A stretch of 49,890 bases of DNA, taken from contig VGMU01000015.1 of the NCBI GenBank assembly GCA_016866385.1, positions 1 through 49,890 on the forward strand. The letters are read 5' to 3'. Shown here piece by piece: positions 16,312-24,102 of this stretch (its first letter is position 1; each line of letters begins with the position of its first letter). The stretch is from Bacteroidota bacterium (GTDB lineage: Bacteria > Bacteroidota > Bacteroidia > Cytophagales > Cyclobacteriaceae). Below the pieces are notes generated by a model, which was given only the letters and a program-made list of their open reading frames with translations, had not been told where the DNA came from and searched no databases. A program made the translations under genes and the position numbers.

Positions 16312-16763
16312 GGGATCTTCTTAAAAGCTTTTTCCATCAAATCCGCAAGACCTGCCAAGAAGGCCGCAGGCTCTCGATAACCGGGAAGCTGGGCAATGTT
16401 TTGCAGACTGGGCTCAATCACTACAAAGTTGGGGTAGGAATTGACCCGCATGGATGCAGCCATCTGGGCTTCGGTAAAGGTTTTACCCATAAATTGAAAG
16501 TTTCGCTTGGTGTCTTCCGCATTCAATTTTACCGCATAAAAATTCTTCTGAAAATAGGCAATCACCTGGGGATCGGTAAAGGTATCCTTATCCATCTTTT
16601 TGCACCAGCCGCACCAATCGGTGTAGACGTCCACCAAGATCATTTTTGGATTCTTTTCATTGGCCGCGATGGCCTCTTCAAACTTCATCCATTGAATCTG
16701 ATCTTGGGCTTGTAGGTTCAGACTGAGAAGAACCAAGAGCAAAATGAGTGAATAGACTTTCAT
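16308..16763 (-). CDS. Exported thioredoxin-like protein
   Basis: Periplasmic thioredoxin-fold protein of 151 residues. The signal peptide is MKVYSLILLLVLLSLNLQAQ, and the ATG at 16763 is chosen because it starts it; an in-frame upstream start would extend into the permease gene. The redox motif CGWC is at 51-54 within VDVYTDWCGWCKKMD, with a later cis-Pro region NSYPNFVV. It probably reduces or isomerises thiols of exported proteins. It starts about 10 bases after the metal permease stop and overlaps mnmE by ATGA, so it belongs to the same transcript. A role in keeping metal-protein thiols reduced is only a guess. Confidence 0.88.
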   Translation of the reverse strand: MKVYSLILLLVLLSLNLQAQDQIQWMKFEEAIAANEKNPKMILVDVYTDWCGWCKKMDKDTFTDPQVIAYFQKNFYAVKLNAEDTKRNFQFMGKTFTEAQMAASMRVNSYPNFVVIEPSLQNIAQLPGYREPAAFLAGLADLMEKAFKKIP

Positions 16764-16773
16764 AGACGTGTTT

Positions 16774-17670
16774 TCAAGAGTCAAACGCAGGGCTGGATTT
16801 GGAAGTTCCACGGAGACCCAAGGGCCAGTTTCCCTTGATCAGGGCACTTCCAAAGAAGAAGGCACCAGCTACGGCTACCATCATGCCAGCAATGGAACTG
16901 TCGATCCAGTAGGCAAGATAGTATCCCAAAATGGCAATTAAAATTCCTAGTGTAGCAGTGAGTCGAAGAAGTGGAATCAAACTCTTGGTCCAAAGGTAGG
17001 CGGTGGATGGGGGAACCACCAATAAAGCTACCACCAAAATGGCTCCTACAGATTCAAAACTACTCACCGTGGTATAAGATACCATGCTCATCAAAGCCAA
17101 ATTGATACCCTTGGATGGAATACCTATGGCAGAGCTAAATTGTTCATCAAAACTGGTAATGGATAATTCTTTGAAGAGAAAATAGGTAAACCCTAGGATT
17201 AAGAAAAAATTGACACCTGCCAACCAGGTAATCCTTGGCCCCAGGTTAAGCCCACTTGAGGTAATCCAAAGGTCAATAGGTAGGTAGGCGATTTCCCCAT
17301 AGAGCACACATTCTTGATCAAGATCTACCTTGTAAGCAAAAAGGTTAATCAAGATGATCCCGATGGCAAAAAGGAGGGTAAAGGTGATGCCGATGGAGGC
17401 ATCGAGCTGCACTTTTGCTTTTTTGCGTAGCGCATCGATCATCAAGGTGGACAGAATACCCAGGAGGCCTGCACCCAGGATCACTTCCAAGCTTCTTTGA
17501 CTTCCCGACACAAAAAAGCCAATCACGATTCCAGGCAGTACGGCATGAGAAATAGCATCACCGGTCATGGACATTTTGCGGAGCAAAAGAAAAACACCTA
17601 AAAATCCGCAGGAAATAGCAATCAGTGCCCCGGTGAAGATGATAAGAAAAGCATTGCTATCAAAGGTCAT
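16774..17670 (-). CDS. Metal ABC transporter permease (Tro/Znu type), second subunit
   Basis: Integral membrane subunit of an ABC-3 family importer for Mn, Zn or Fe. The chain of 298 residues has about eight or nine hydrophobic helices and the signature MTGDAISHAVLPGIVIGF near residue 35, with FDEQFSSAIGIPSKGINLALM and TAYLWTKSL in the second half. The ATG overlaps the stop of the larger permease as ATGA. Two distinct permeases in one operon resemble troC-troD of Treponema, so the transporter is probably heterodimeric. Metal specificity is not readable from this subunit. Confidence 0.92.
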   Translation of the reverse strand: MTFDSNAFLIIFTGALIAISCGFLGVFLLLRKMSMTGDAISHAVLPGIVIGFFVSGSQRSLEVILGAGLLGILSTLMIDALRKKAKVQLDASIGITFTLLFAIGIILINLFAYKVDLDQECVLYGEIAYLPIDLWITSSGLNLGPRITWLAGVNFFLILGFTYFLFKELSITSFDEQFSSAIGIPSKGINLALMSMVSYTTVSSFESVGAILVVALLVVPPSTAYLWTKSLIPLLRLTATLGILIAILGYYLAYWIDSSIAGMMVAVAGAFFFGSALIKGNWPLGLRGTSKSSPAFDS

Positions 17671-18953
17671 GGCGTGTCTCTAGGGATAGTTTCTTGATGA
17701 GGATCGAGGGTAGGGTAATTGAGCCGCTGTTCCAGTTGGGCTTCAAGTTCCGGAGTCAAGAGGTGCTCCATTTGTTCGGCAGACTCGTGCACGTGGTCTG
17801 GAGCTATGTTCATGGATTCGTTGAGGTATAGCTCCCAAAGCCTGTGGAGACGGACGATGCGCATGGCGTCTGAGTTGCCTTGAGTACTGAGTCGAATACC
17901 CTGGGAATCTTGTAGCACCAAGCCTTGTGTGGTGAGTTCCTGTAAAGAATGGGTGATTTCCTTTTTGTGAAAGGGGTAGAGTGCATGAATTTCTTCTAAA
18001 GTTAACCTCTCCTTATGGGCTTCTTTTGCTTTGAATAACGCCTTCATCAGGTGATCTTTGTGGGTCTTGCGCAAGTAGTTGCGTCGTGCGAGGAATCGGC
18101 GAATTATTCCGCTTTTGGGAGAAAAGATAAAGGAAAGTAGAGCAATCAAAGATAAGAAGACCACCACCCAAGGACCTGTGGGCATTTGAGGCAATACGAA
18201 GGAAACATAGGTGCCCAAAATTCCCGAAAGGATAGAAAAGAAAGCTGCAAGCAGGAGCAAGGGTTGTAATCTATCGGTCCAAAAGCGTGCTGCTGCTCCA
18301 GGAGTAATCAATAAGGCTGCCATTAATACCACGCCTATGGCTTGAATGCCAATCACCACGGCTAGAATTAAAAGAACATTGAAGACAAAGCGGATGCCCT
18401 TCATTGGGAATCCGATGGCCTTCCCAAATCCAGGATCAAAGACCATCAAGCGAAATTCTTTCAAAAATAGACTCAATACAAGTAGGATGGCCATGGATAA
18501 TCCTCCATAGAGGAAAAGGTCAGCTTCGGCGATCCCGATGGCATTACCGAAGATAAAGGAATTGAGTCCTGCCACCTCAGGATTACCAGATTTTTGAATG
18601 GCGGTCAAGGCTACAATTCCTATCCCAAAGAACACAGAAAGGATGCTAGCAGTGATGCTATCTTCACTCAATTTCGTGTGTTGCTTCAGCCAAGAAGAAA
18701 GAAAGGTAGCCAAGGCACCCGAAAGAAAAGCGCCGGTCACGATGTAGCGGGGATCCTTTTCTCCAGCCAAAACAAAACCTAGGCAGATTCCAGGTAGTAC
18801 CGCATGAGAGATGGCATCACCCAGCAAGGCTTTTTTATCTAAAAAGGAGAAGGTACCCACGTAGGCCGAACCTATACCCAGTAGCATGATGCCCAATACC
18901 ACCCAGGTGATGGAGGGATCTTGAAAGGTGAAGAAGTACAGGAAATCTTCCAT
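17667..18953 (-). CDS. Metal ABC permease fused to a DtxR-like sensor domain
   Basis: The first 280 or so residues form an ABC-3 permease (GDAISHAVLPGICLGF at 45-60, several helices, LITPGAAARFWTD near 215). After a basic linker, residues 297-358 form a winged-helix-like unit (LTLEEIHALYPFHKKEI), and 359-424 match the DtxR dimerisation/metal domain: RLHRLWELYL, then H387-V-H-E-S-A-E-Q-M-E-H397, then LNYPTLDPHQETIP. The same block occurs in the separate regulator of this operon. The N-terminal E-x2-YL ligand segment of true MntR is missing. The soluble domain is probably cytosolic and could sense metal to gate transport; DNA binding is uncertain. Confidence 0.92.
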   Translation of the reverse strand: MEDFLYFFTFQDPSITWVVLGIMLLGIGSAYVGTFSFLDKKALLGDAISHAVLPGICLGFVLAGEKDPRYIVTGAFLSGALATFLSSWLKQHTKLSEDSITASILSVFFGIGIVALTAIQKSGNPEVAGLNSFIFGNAIGIAEADLFLYGGLSMAILLVLSLFLKEFRLMVFDPGFGKAIGFPMKGIRFVFNVLLILAVVIGIQAIGVVLMAALLITPGAAARFWTDRLQPLLLLAAFFSILSGILGTYVSFVLPQMPTGPWVVVFLSLIALLSFIFSPKSGIIRRFLARRNYLRKTHKDHLMKALFKAKEAHKERLTLEEIHALYPFHKKEITHSLQELTTQGLVLQDSQGIRLSTQGNSDAMRIVRLHRLWELYLNESMNIAPDHVHESAEQMEHLLTPELEAQLEQRLNYPTLDPHQETIPRDTP

Positions 18954-18954
18954 A

Positions 18955-19743
18955 TCAACTTTTTAATGGGTTGAAGTCTTGCTTTCGGATCAAATCGGTT
19001 ACTTGGGTGAGCAGGTTGAGTTTTCCTCCGTAGGTTTTGCGGAGTAGCTCCTCAGTCATCACTTGGTCCTTGGGTCCAGAGGCCACCAGGTGCAAGTTGA
19101 GCATAATCACCCATTCAAAGAAGTTCATCGCGCTGTGGATATCGTGATGGACTACCAAGACGGTTTTACCAGTTCGAGCCATGTCTTGGAGCAACTGGAA
19201 GATGGCCGTTTCGGTGGCCATGTCCACTCCGGCAAAGGGTTCGTCCATCAAGTACAAATCTGCTTGCTGAGCTAGTGCACGTGCTATAAACACCCGCTGC
19301 TGCTGTCCTCCAGAAAGTTCGGAAATCTGTCGGGTGACAAAGGCAGTCATGCCCACTTGCTCCAAAGCCTCCTGTGCGATTTGGACCTCTTTTTTGCCGG
19401 GACGGCGAAATAACCCCAGCTTGCCGTAGGTACCCATGACGACAACGTCCAGGACGGAGGCTGGAAAATTCCAATCCACAGATTCCCGTTGGGGTACGTA
19501 GCTGATTCGTGTGCGGACTTCTTGCAGGGCCTTATTGAAAATCTTGATATACCCAGAAGTAGGAGGGATCAATCCCATAATGGACTTGATCAGCGTAGAT
19601 TTTCCGGCTCCATTGGGTCCTAAGATCCCAATCAATTGACCTGCAGGTAAACTCAGGTCTACATTCCACAGCACGGGCTGCTGGTCGTAGCTGACCGTGA
19701 GGTCATGTACTTCTAATATGGGGTTGGGTACCTGTGTGATCAT
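18955..19743 (-). CDS. Metal ABC transporter ATP-binding protein
   Basis: Cytosolic ATPase of the Tro/Znu-type metal importer, 262 residues. Walker A GPNGAGKST at 42-50, Q-loop region SYVPQRESVDWNFP near 81-94, signature LSGGQQQR at 143-150, Walker B LYLMDEPF with catalytic Glu168, and a switch His in VVHHD. The SVDWNFP segment is typical of the Mn/Zn (TroB/MntB/ZnuC) branch. The gene ends one base before the fused permease start and overlaps the binding-protein gene by ATGA, so subunit synthesis is tightly coupled. Confidence 0.95.
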   Translation of the reverse strand: MITQVPNPILEVHDLTVSYDQQPVLWNVDLSLPAGQLIGILGPNGAGKSTLIKSIMGLIPPTSGYIKIFNKALQEVRTRISYVPQRESVDWNFPASVLDVVVMGTYGKLGLFRRPGKKEVQIAQEALEQVGMTAFVTRQISELSGGQQQRVFIARALAQQADLYLMDEPFAGVDMATETAIFQLLQDMARTGKTVLVVHHDIHSAMNFFEWVIMLNLHLVASGPKDQVMTEELLRKTYGGKLNLLTQVTDLIRKQDFNPLKS

Positions 19744-20654
19744 GGGAGCAGTTGGCTGTAAATAAGTTGAAGATTGGTTTCAAACATGCCGATATAGGTT
19801 CCAGCAGGGGTGTTTGGAGCATCGAGGCTGTCCGTATACAAGGGACCAGCTAGGTTGACTACCAGATTTTTTTCTGCTGCGCCTCGAGCTACCGCTTGTA
19901 GGGCTTTTGGAGAAATGGTTTGTTCGGCAAAAATGGCTTTGACCTGATAGGTCTGAATGATGGTTATCAATTCGGTAAGGTCACGCAATCCTGGTTCGCT
20001 AAGTGTTGAGAGTCCTTGTAGAGAATAGACTGGGAGTCCGTATGCCTTGCCAAAATAGGCGAAGGCATCGTGGGCGGTGACCAGCACTTGTTTTTGCTCT
20101 ACCAGCTGAGCAACTTTTGATTTAGTTTTCTGATCCAAATCGTGCAGTTGTGCTAGGTAAGCCTCTGTGTTCCGCTGTAGGGTAGTAGCCCAGGAGGGTT
20201 TCCAGCGTTGCAGTTCTTGACTAGCATAGCGTAATCCGGAGGACCAAAGCAATATATCAAACCAAACATGGGGATCTACGCTATGGGATTCCGGACCGGA
20301 TCGGAGGAGTTGGTCTTCTTGGATTCCTTTGGACACATCAATGAGGACCTGTTGCTTGGCGAGTTTTTCAAATATTTCGGTCATTTTCCCCTCCAAGTAT
20401 AGCCCGTGATAGACCACCAGGTCTGCTTGAGTGAGCAGGTCAAGGTCACGTACCGAGGCCTTGTACAGGTGAGGGTCTACTCCCGCAGGCATCAGCGCCA
20501 CTACCTCTGCTTGATCGCCTACAAGTTCCTGAATTCCATCTGCCAAAATACTCGTGGTAGCCACGATCAAGGGTTTACTACGCGTAGATTTGGAAGCTGA
20601 AGTACAGCTCCAAAAAAGTATTAGAATCAAACTAGTATAGGCTAGGGCTTTCAT
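19740..20654 (-). CDS. Metal ABC transporter substrate-binding lipoprotein (TroA/ZnuA type)
   Basis: Exported lipoprotein (lipobox FWSC, Cys17) that captures Mn, Zn or Fe for the ABC importer. Putative ligands follow the TroA pattern: His62 in VDPHLY, His129 in DPHVWFD, His194 in TAHDAFAYF and Asp274 in YTDSL. Mn-only proteins such as PsaA have Glu at the third position, so the His suggests Zn or mixed Zn/Mn binding, although the operon regulator looks DtxR/MntR-like. No His-rich loop as in ZnuA is present. It overlaps the regulator stop and the ATPase start by four bases each. Confidence 0.93.
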   Translation of the reverse strand: MKALAYTSLILILFWSCTSASKSTRSKPLIVATTSILADGIQELVGDQAEVVALMPAGVDPHLYKASVRDLDLLTQADLVVYHGLYLEGKMTEIFEKLAKQQVLIDVSKGIQEDQLLRSGPESHSVDPHVWFDILLWSSGLRYASQELQRWKPSWATTLQRNTEAYLAQLHDLDQKTKSKVAQLVEQKQVLVTAHDAFAYFGKAYGLPVYSLQGLSTLSEPGLRDLTELITIIQTYQVKAIFAEQTISPKALQAVARGAAEKNLVVNLAGPLYTDSLDAPNTPAGTYIGMFETNLQLIYSQLLP

Positions 20655-21313
20655 GACTGCAGGACAAGAATATTGCTGGCTACATCCTTGGACATGAAAA
20701 GGGTCTTCTTTTGATCGACCAGGATCTCGACTGATCCATCAAATTCGACTTTATCGAGCACCTTGATGCGGGCACCGATATAGGCACCAACCTTGTCTAG
20801 GTAGCGGAGAAAGGCTGCTGAACTGTCTTTAACTGCCACAATTTGTCCCACTTGGTCGATATTCATTTCGTTCAATGGGATTCGAGGTCGGGACCGTACA
20901 TCACCGTATTCGTCAGGAATAGGATCTCCATGAGGATCAAATTTGGGATAGTTTAGAAAGGCATCCAGCCGCTGGATCAATAGGGAAGATTGGATATGTT
21001 CCAATTGTTCGGCTACCTCGTGAACCTCGTCCCAGGCAAATTGCAATTTGTCTACTAAAAACACTTCCCAAAGTCTATGCTTCCTGATGGTTTGCAAGGC
21101 AAGCTGCTTCCCCGATTCGGTAATCTGTAGTCCATAGTATTTTTTGTATTGTATGACGTGTTTGTCGGAAAGTCTACGAAGCATGTCACTTACGGACGCC
21201 GGTTTGGTTTGAATTTCTCCGGCAATATCGTTGGTCGATACACTTTTTTTACCCCCTTCGGAAAGGTGGTAAATAGCTTTGAGGTAGTTCTCTTCGGCAA
21301 TGGTTAAGTCCAT
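20651..21313 (-). CDS. DtxR/MntR-family metal-dependent repressor with FeoA-like domain
   Basis: First gene of the metal operon. Residues 1-70 are the winged helix (MDLTIAEENYLKAIYHL, KPASVSDMLRRLSDK), 71-135 the dimerisation/metal domain (RKHRLWEVFL, H98-EVAEQLE-H106, NYPKFDPHGDPIP) and about 145-220 an SH3/FeoA-like tail (VGQIVAVKDSS). Ligand candidates include Glu7/Glu8, His79, Glu102, Glu105 and His106. With metal bound it should repress its own operon. A perfect palindrome lies beside the -7 box upstream. Whether Mn or Fe is the co-repressor is not settled by these residues. Confidence 0.94.
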   Translation of the reverse strand: MDLTIAEENYLKAIYHLSEGGKKSVSTNDIAGEIQTKPASVSDMLRRLSDKHVIQYKKYYGLQITESGKQLALQTIRKHRLWEVFLVDKLQFAWDEVHEVAEQLEHIQSSLLIQRLDAFLNYPKFDPHGDPIPDEYGDVRSRPRIPLNEMNIDQVGQIVAVKDSSAAFLRYLDKVGAYIGARIKVLDKVEFDGSVEILVDQKKTLFMSKDVASNILVLQS

Positions 21314-21334
21314 AGGGTAGGGATGTTAATAAGA

Positions 21335-21342
21335 CAAATATA
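21335..21342 (-). promoter_or_regulatory. -7 promoter box (TATATTTG) of the metal-transport operon
   Basis: The minus strand reads TATATTTG, an exact TAnnTTTG match, about 22 bases before the repressor ATG. The operator palindrome lies 9 bases further upstream, in the spacer to -33 region. Confidence 0.65.
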
Positions 21343-21351
21343 AAAATTAAA

Positions 21352-21365
21352 TTAGATATATCTAA
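21352..21365. promoter_or_regulatory. Putative DtxR/MntR operator (perfect 14-base palindrome)
   Basis: TTAGATATATCTAA is its own reverse complement and lies between the -7 box and the expected -33 region of the repressor gene. The TTAG...CTAA ends resemble known DtxR/MntR-family boxes. Bound repressor would block polymerase. A second pair of half sites, TTTTAGA (21426-21432) and TCTAAAA (21459-21465), lies about 60-110 bases upstream. Confidence 0.65.
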
Positions 21366-21781
21366 AAAAAATGTTTTAAATAACTAAATCACCTGTGGAT
21401 AACTTCAAAATTTTGGTGAAATCTGTTTTAGATTTACAAAAATAAAATTTTTAAATAGTCTAAAAAATGATATAAATCATTAGTTAACAAGGTTTTAAAT
21501 TATATTCCTCTTTCTTCTAGGGATCGAAGACTAGGCTAGAGCAAAAAAAGCAAGGGGAGATTCGATATCCCAGAAAGGGGTATTTTTGAAGAGAGAATTT
21601 GATGAAAGAGAGACTGGGGAGTCGGAAAATTTTAGTCTTTACTAAGAAAGTTCTATGAACTTAGTCCTGTATTTACTTCTTTCGCGTTCGAAACCAGCGC
21701 ATGGCATTTGGGGAAACGGTACCAAGGTTAGTTGAAACTTCTCCTTTTATATTTCAGTTAGCATCATTAGAAAAAATATTC
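21366..21781. other. Intergenic region between the metal operon and dapD
   Basis: AT-rich near the repressor, less so near dapD. Apart from the spaced TTTTAGA/TCTAAAA half sites I see no reading frame, RNA structure or exact promoter box. In-frame codons upstream of dapD reach back to 21701 but lack family similarity. Confidence 0.5.
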
Positions 21782-22597
21782 ATGGAATACAAAAAACTTA
21801 TTGAGCAGGCTTGGGAAAATCGTGAACTGCTGCAAGAAGCCAGTACCCAAGAAGCCATTCGAAGTATTGTAGCGGATTTGGACAGCGGCAAACTCCGCGT
21901 GGCAAACCCTACAGACTCTGGAGATTGGGTAGTTAATGATTGGATCAAAAAAGCAGTGATCCTGTATTTTCCCATCCAAAAAATGCAAACCATAGAGGTA
22001 GGCCCTTTTGAGTTTCACGACAAGATGGCCTTGAAAACCAATTTTGCGCAACAGGGTGTTCGGGTGGTACCTCATGCAGTAGCTCGATACGGGGCCTACT
22101 TAGCTTCGGGAGTAGTGATGATGCCCAGCTACGTAAATATTGGTGCCTACGTGGATTCAGGAACTATGGTGGATACTTGGGCTACGGTGGGTTCTTGTGC
22201 ACAAATTGGCAAAAATGTACACCTGAGTGGAGGAGTAGGCATTGGAGGCGTATTAGAACCCGTGCAAGCTGCTCCTGTGATTGTAGAGGATGGGGCATTT
22301 ATCGGCAGTAGAGCTATTGTGGTGGAAGGGGTGCGAATCGGGAAGGAGGCTGTCATTGGAGCTGGAGTAACCTTGACTGCAAGTTCAAAAATTATAGATG
22401 TGACGGGGGCTACTCCAAAAGACTACAAAGGATACGTTCCTCCGCGATCCGTAGTGATTCCGGGAACATTACCAAAGGAATTTCCCTCTGGAACCTACCA
22501 AGTTCCCTGTGCTTTGATCATTGGACAAAGAAAAGCCTCCACCGATCTTAAAACCTCTTTGAATGATGCTTTGAGGGAAAATAACGTGGCAGTCTAA
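21782..22597 (+). CDS. dapD: 2,3,4,5-tetrahydropyridine-2,6-dicarboxylate N-succinyltransferase
   Basis: Succinylates tetrahydrodipicolinate in the lysine/diaminopimelate pathway. The ATG at 21782 gives MEYKKLIEQAWENRELL and a 271-residue chain, near the usual 274; in-frame upstream codons lack family similarity. The chain has DWVVNDWIKKAVILYF, the left-handed beta-helix with hexapeptide repeats (VNIGAYVDSGTMVDTWATVG, AFIGSRAIVVEGVRIG), and the C-terminal VPPRSVVIPGTLPKEF. Its TAA shares a base with the next ATG (TAATG), coupling it to the TPR lipoprotein. Confidence 0.97.
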   Translation: MEYKKLIEQAWENRELLQEASTQEAIRSIVADLDSGKLRVANPTDSGDWVVNDWIKKAVILYFPIQKMQTIEVGPFEFHDKMALKTNFAQQGVRVVPHAVARYGAYLASGVVMMPSYVNIGAYVDSGTMVDTWATVGSCAQIGKNVHLSGGVGIGGVLEPVQAAPVIVEDGAFIGSRAIVVEGVRIGKEAVIGAGVTLTASSKIIDVTGATPKDYKGYVPPRSVVIPGTLPKEFPSGTYQVPCALIIGQRKASTDLKTSLNDALRENNVAV

Positions 22598-23211
22598 TGG
22601 GACTAAAAAAACTACTTGCTTGGGTTTTGTGCCTTGCCTCGAGTTTACTTACTTTTTCATGCTCCGATCCAGAGGAAAAATCTATTGCCGATACCCAGTT
22701 TGCTAAAGGGGAGTTTGCGGAGGCTGTGCTTAGCTACAGCGAGGAATTAAAAACCAATCCAAAGGATATCAACTTACTTTTCAGTAGGGGAAGAGCCTAC
22801 CAAGAATTGGGACAATTTCTGGAAGCACAAGCTGATTTTGATTTGGCTTTGCAGCAGGATCCTAAAAACACTCAAGTACTAATGAGTTTATCTTTGGTGC
22901 ACTTGGATCAAGAGAGTTTTGCCAGCGCCTTGTTGTATGCCACCAAGGCCGAGGAAGTCGATGGACCGCTACCCATGTCTTCTCTACTCAAAGGAAGAGC
23001 ATTTCATCAATTGGGAATGCCCGAAGAGGCTCTTAATGCTTATGGAATGGCTATTCAGTTAGATAAAAATTTTGCACAAGCCTATTTCAATCGAGGGATT
23101 TTGAAAGTCGCTTTAAAACGAACCAAGGAAGCCTGCGAGGATTTTCAACAAGCTGCTTCTTTAAAATACGCTGGTGCAGAACAAGCGTTAACTTCCTACT
23201 GTAGAAATTGA
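22597..23211 (+). CDS. TPR-repeat lipoprotein
   Basis: Exported lipoprotein of 204 residues; the signal peptide ends at a lipobox (LLTFSC). The rest is about four tetratricopeptide repeats, e.g. FAKGEFAEAVLSYSEELKTN, LFSRGRAYQELGQFLEAQAD, LLKGRAFHQLGMPEEALNAY and AYFNRGILKVALKRTKEACE. TPRs mediate protein contacts, so an envelope scaffold or assembly role is likely; no catalytic motif is visible. Start overlaps the dapD stop (TAATG). Its 3' end overlaps the convergent CxxC protein gene by 16 bases. Confidence 0.85.
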   Translation: MGLKKLLAWVLCLASSLLTFSCSDPEEKSIADTQFAKGEFAEAVLSYSEELKTNPKDINLLFSRGRAYQELGQFLEAQADFDLALQQDPKNTQVLMSLSLVHLDQESFASALLYATKAEEVDGPLPMSSLLKGRAFHQLGMPEEALNAYGMAIQLDKNFAQAYFNRGILKVALKRTKEACEDFQQAASLKYAGAEQALTSYCRN

Positions 23212-23972
23212 TTTTTCTGAGTCTCCACTGTATTTGTAGGAGAAATTTGGATTTGTTCCTGGGTAGCTTGGTGATTGCACAGCTGATCAGATGCCAGGTG
23301 ACCTGAGCCCATACAGGTCTTGCATTCACTAATTTCTTTTCCTACCCCTTCGCATTCGGGACAGGTGAGTCTCCCTTTTCCAGCGCATCTTTCGCATTCA
23401 AAAAATTCTACAAGGTTAAACACATTGATCTTTTTGATCATCCCCGTAGCACCGCAGCGGCTACATCCTACCACCCCTTTTGCTTTGCAATAAGAACAGG
23501 CTTGTTCGCTTTGTTTCTTTCCCTCGCAAACAAAGCAGGGACGGTAGCGATAGCCTCTTGCATCACAAAAATCACAGGCGTCGATTTGTGCGAGGGGAGC
23601 TTTGAGTTTTTCCTTTAATGCTATGGCTCCTTCGTAATGCTGCCCAGTAAACCCAGTGAGCTCTAAGTACTTGGATACAAAATTATTGCTATTGTCAAAT
23701 TGACCCAATTGAAACAAGGTCTCAGCAAAATAGTAAGGCATGTCGTCGGGTAGAGGTAATCCAGAATCAATCAAGTTTCTAAAAATGGAATTGGCTGTCT
23801 GAAAGTCATTTCTTTCCATCGCTGCCAATGCACCCTTCATCCACCGGTCTGTTTGTCCTAGGTTTACTTGGGAAAGGGCGACTGTGGAGAATAGTCCATT
23901 TAGAGCTACAGCAAGTAAAGCCCAATTTAAAACAATTTTTATCCGGCGTATCATTCCTGAACAGCTCGACAT
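23196..23972 (-). CDS. Exported protein with seven CxxC motifs (DnaJ-type zinc fingers)
   Basis: Protein of up to 258 residues. A basic then hydrophobic N-terminus (MIRRIKIVLNWALLAVALNG, ending near ALSQ) predicts export; a start at the second Met (23954) would fit equally. Residues 40-125 are helical and TPR-like (AAMERNDFQTANSIFRNLI). The rest holds seven CxxCxxxG-like units: CDFC, CFVC, CSYC, CSRC, CERC, CPEC and CKTC. DnaJ has four such units making two zinc sites. There is no J domain. Zinc-structured binding of partners or of unfolded chains is plausible; the exact role is unknown. Confidence 0.78.
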   Translation of the reverse strand: MSSCSGMIRRIKIVLNWALLAVALNGLFSTVALSQVNLGQTDRWMKGALAAMERNDFQTANSIFRNLIDSGLPLPDDMPYYFAETLFQLGQFDNSNNFVSKYLELTGFTGQHYEGAIALKEKLKAPLAQIDACDFCDARGYRYRPCFVCEGKKQSEQACSYCKAKGVVGCSRCGATGMIKKINVFNLVEFFECERCAGKGRLTCPECEGVGKEISECKTCMGSGHLASDQLCNHQATQEQIQISPTNTVETQKNQFLQ

Positions 23973-24102
23973 ATTATTCTAGTTTGTACAAATTAATGTA
24001 CTTTTTTGTAGGATCTGAAAGAAAATCTCTACTCACTTTTTTCTCAGTCATCAACTTTTTAGTCAGATAAAGGAAAAGATTCCCAATTTTGGAAAAAACT
24101 AT

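Noticed and set aside
21366..21781. Lysine-type riboswitch before dapD
   Set aside because: The leader shows no recognisable conserved riboswitch core by eye, and these are uncommon in this phylum.
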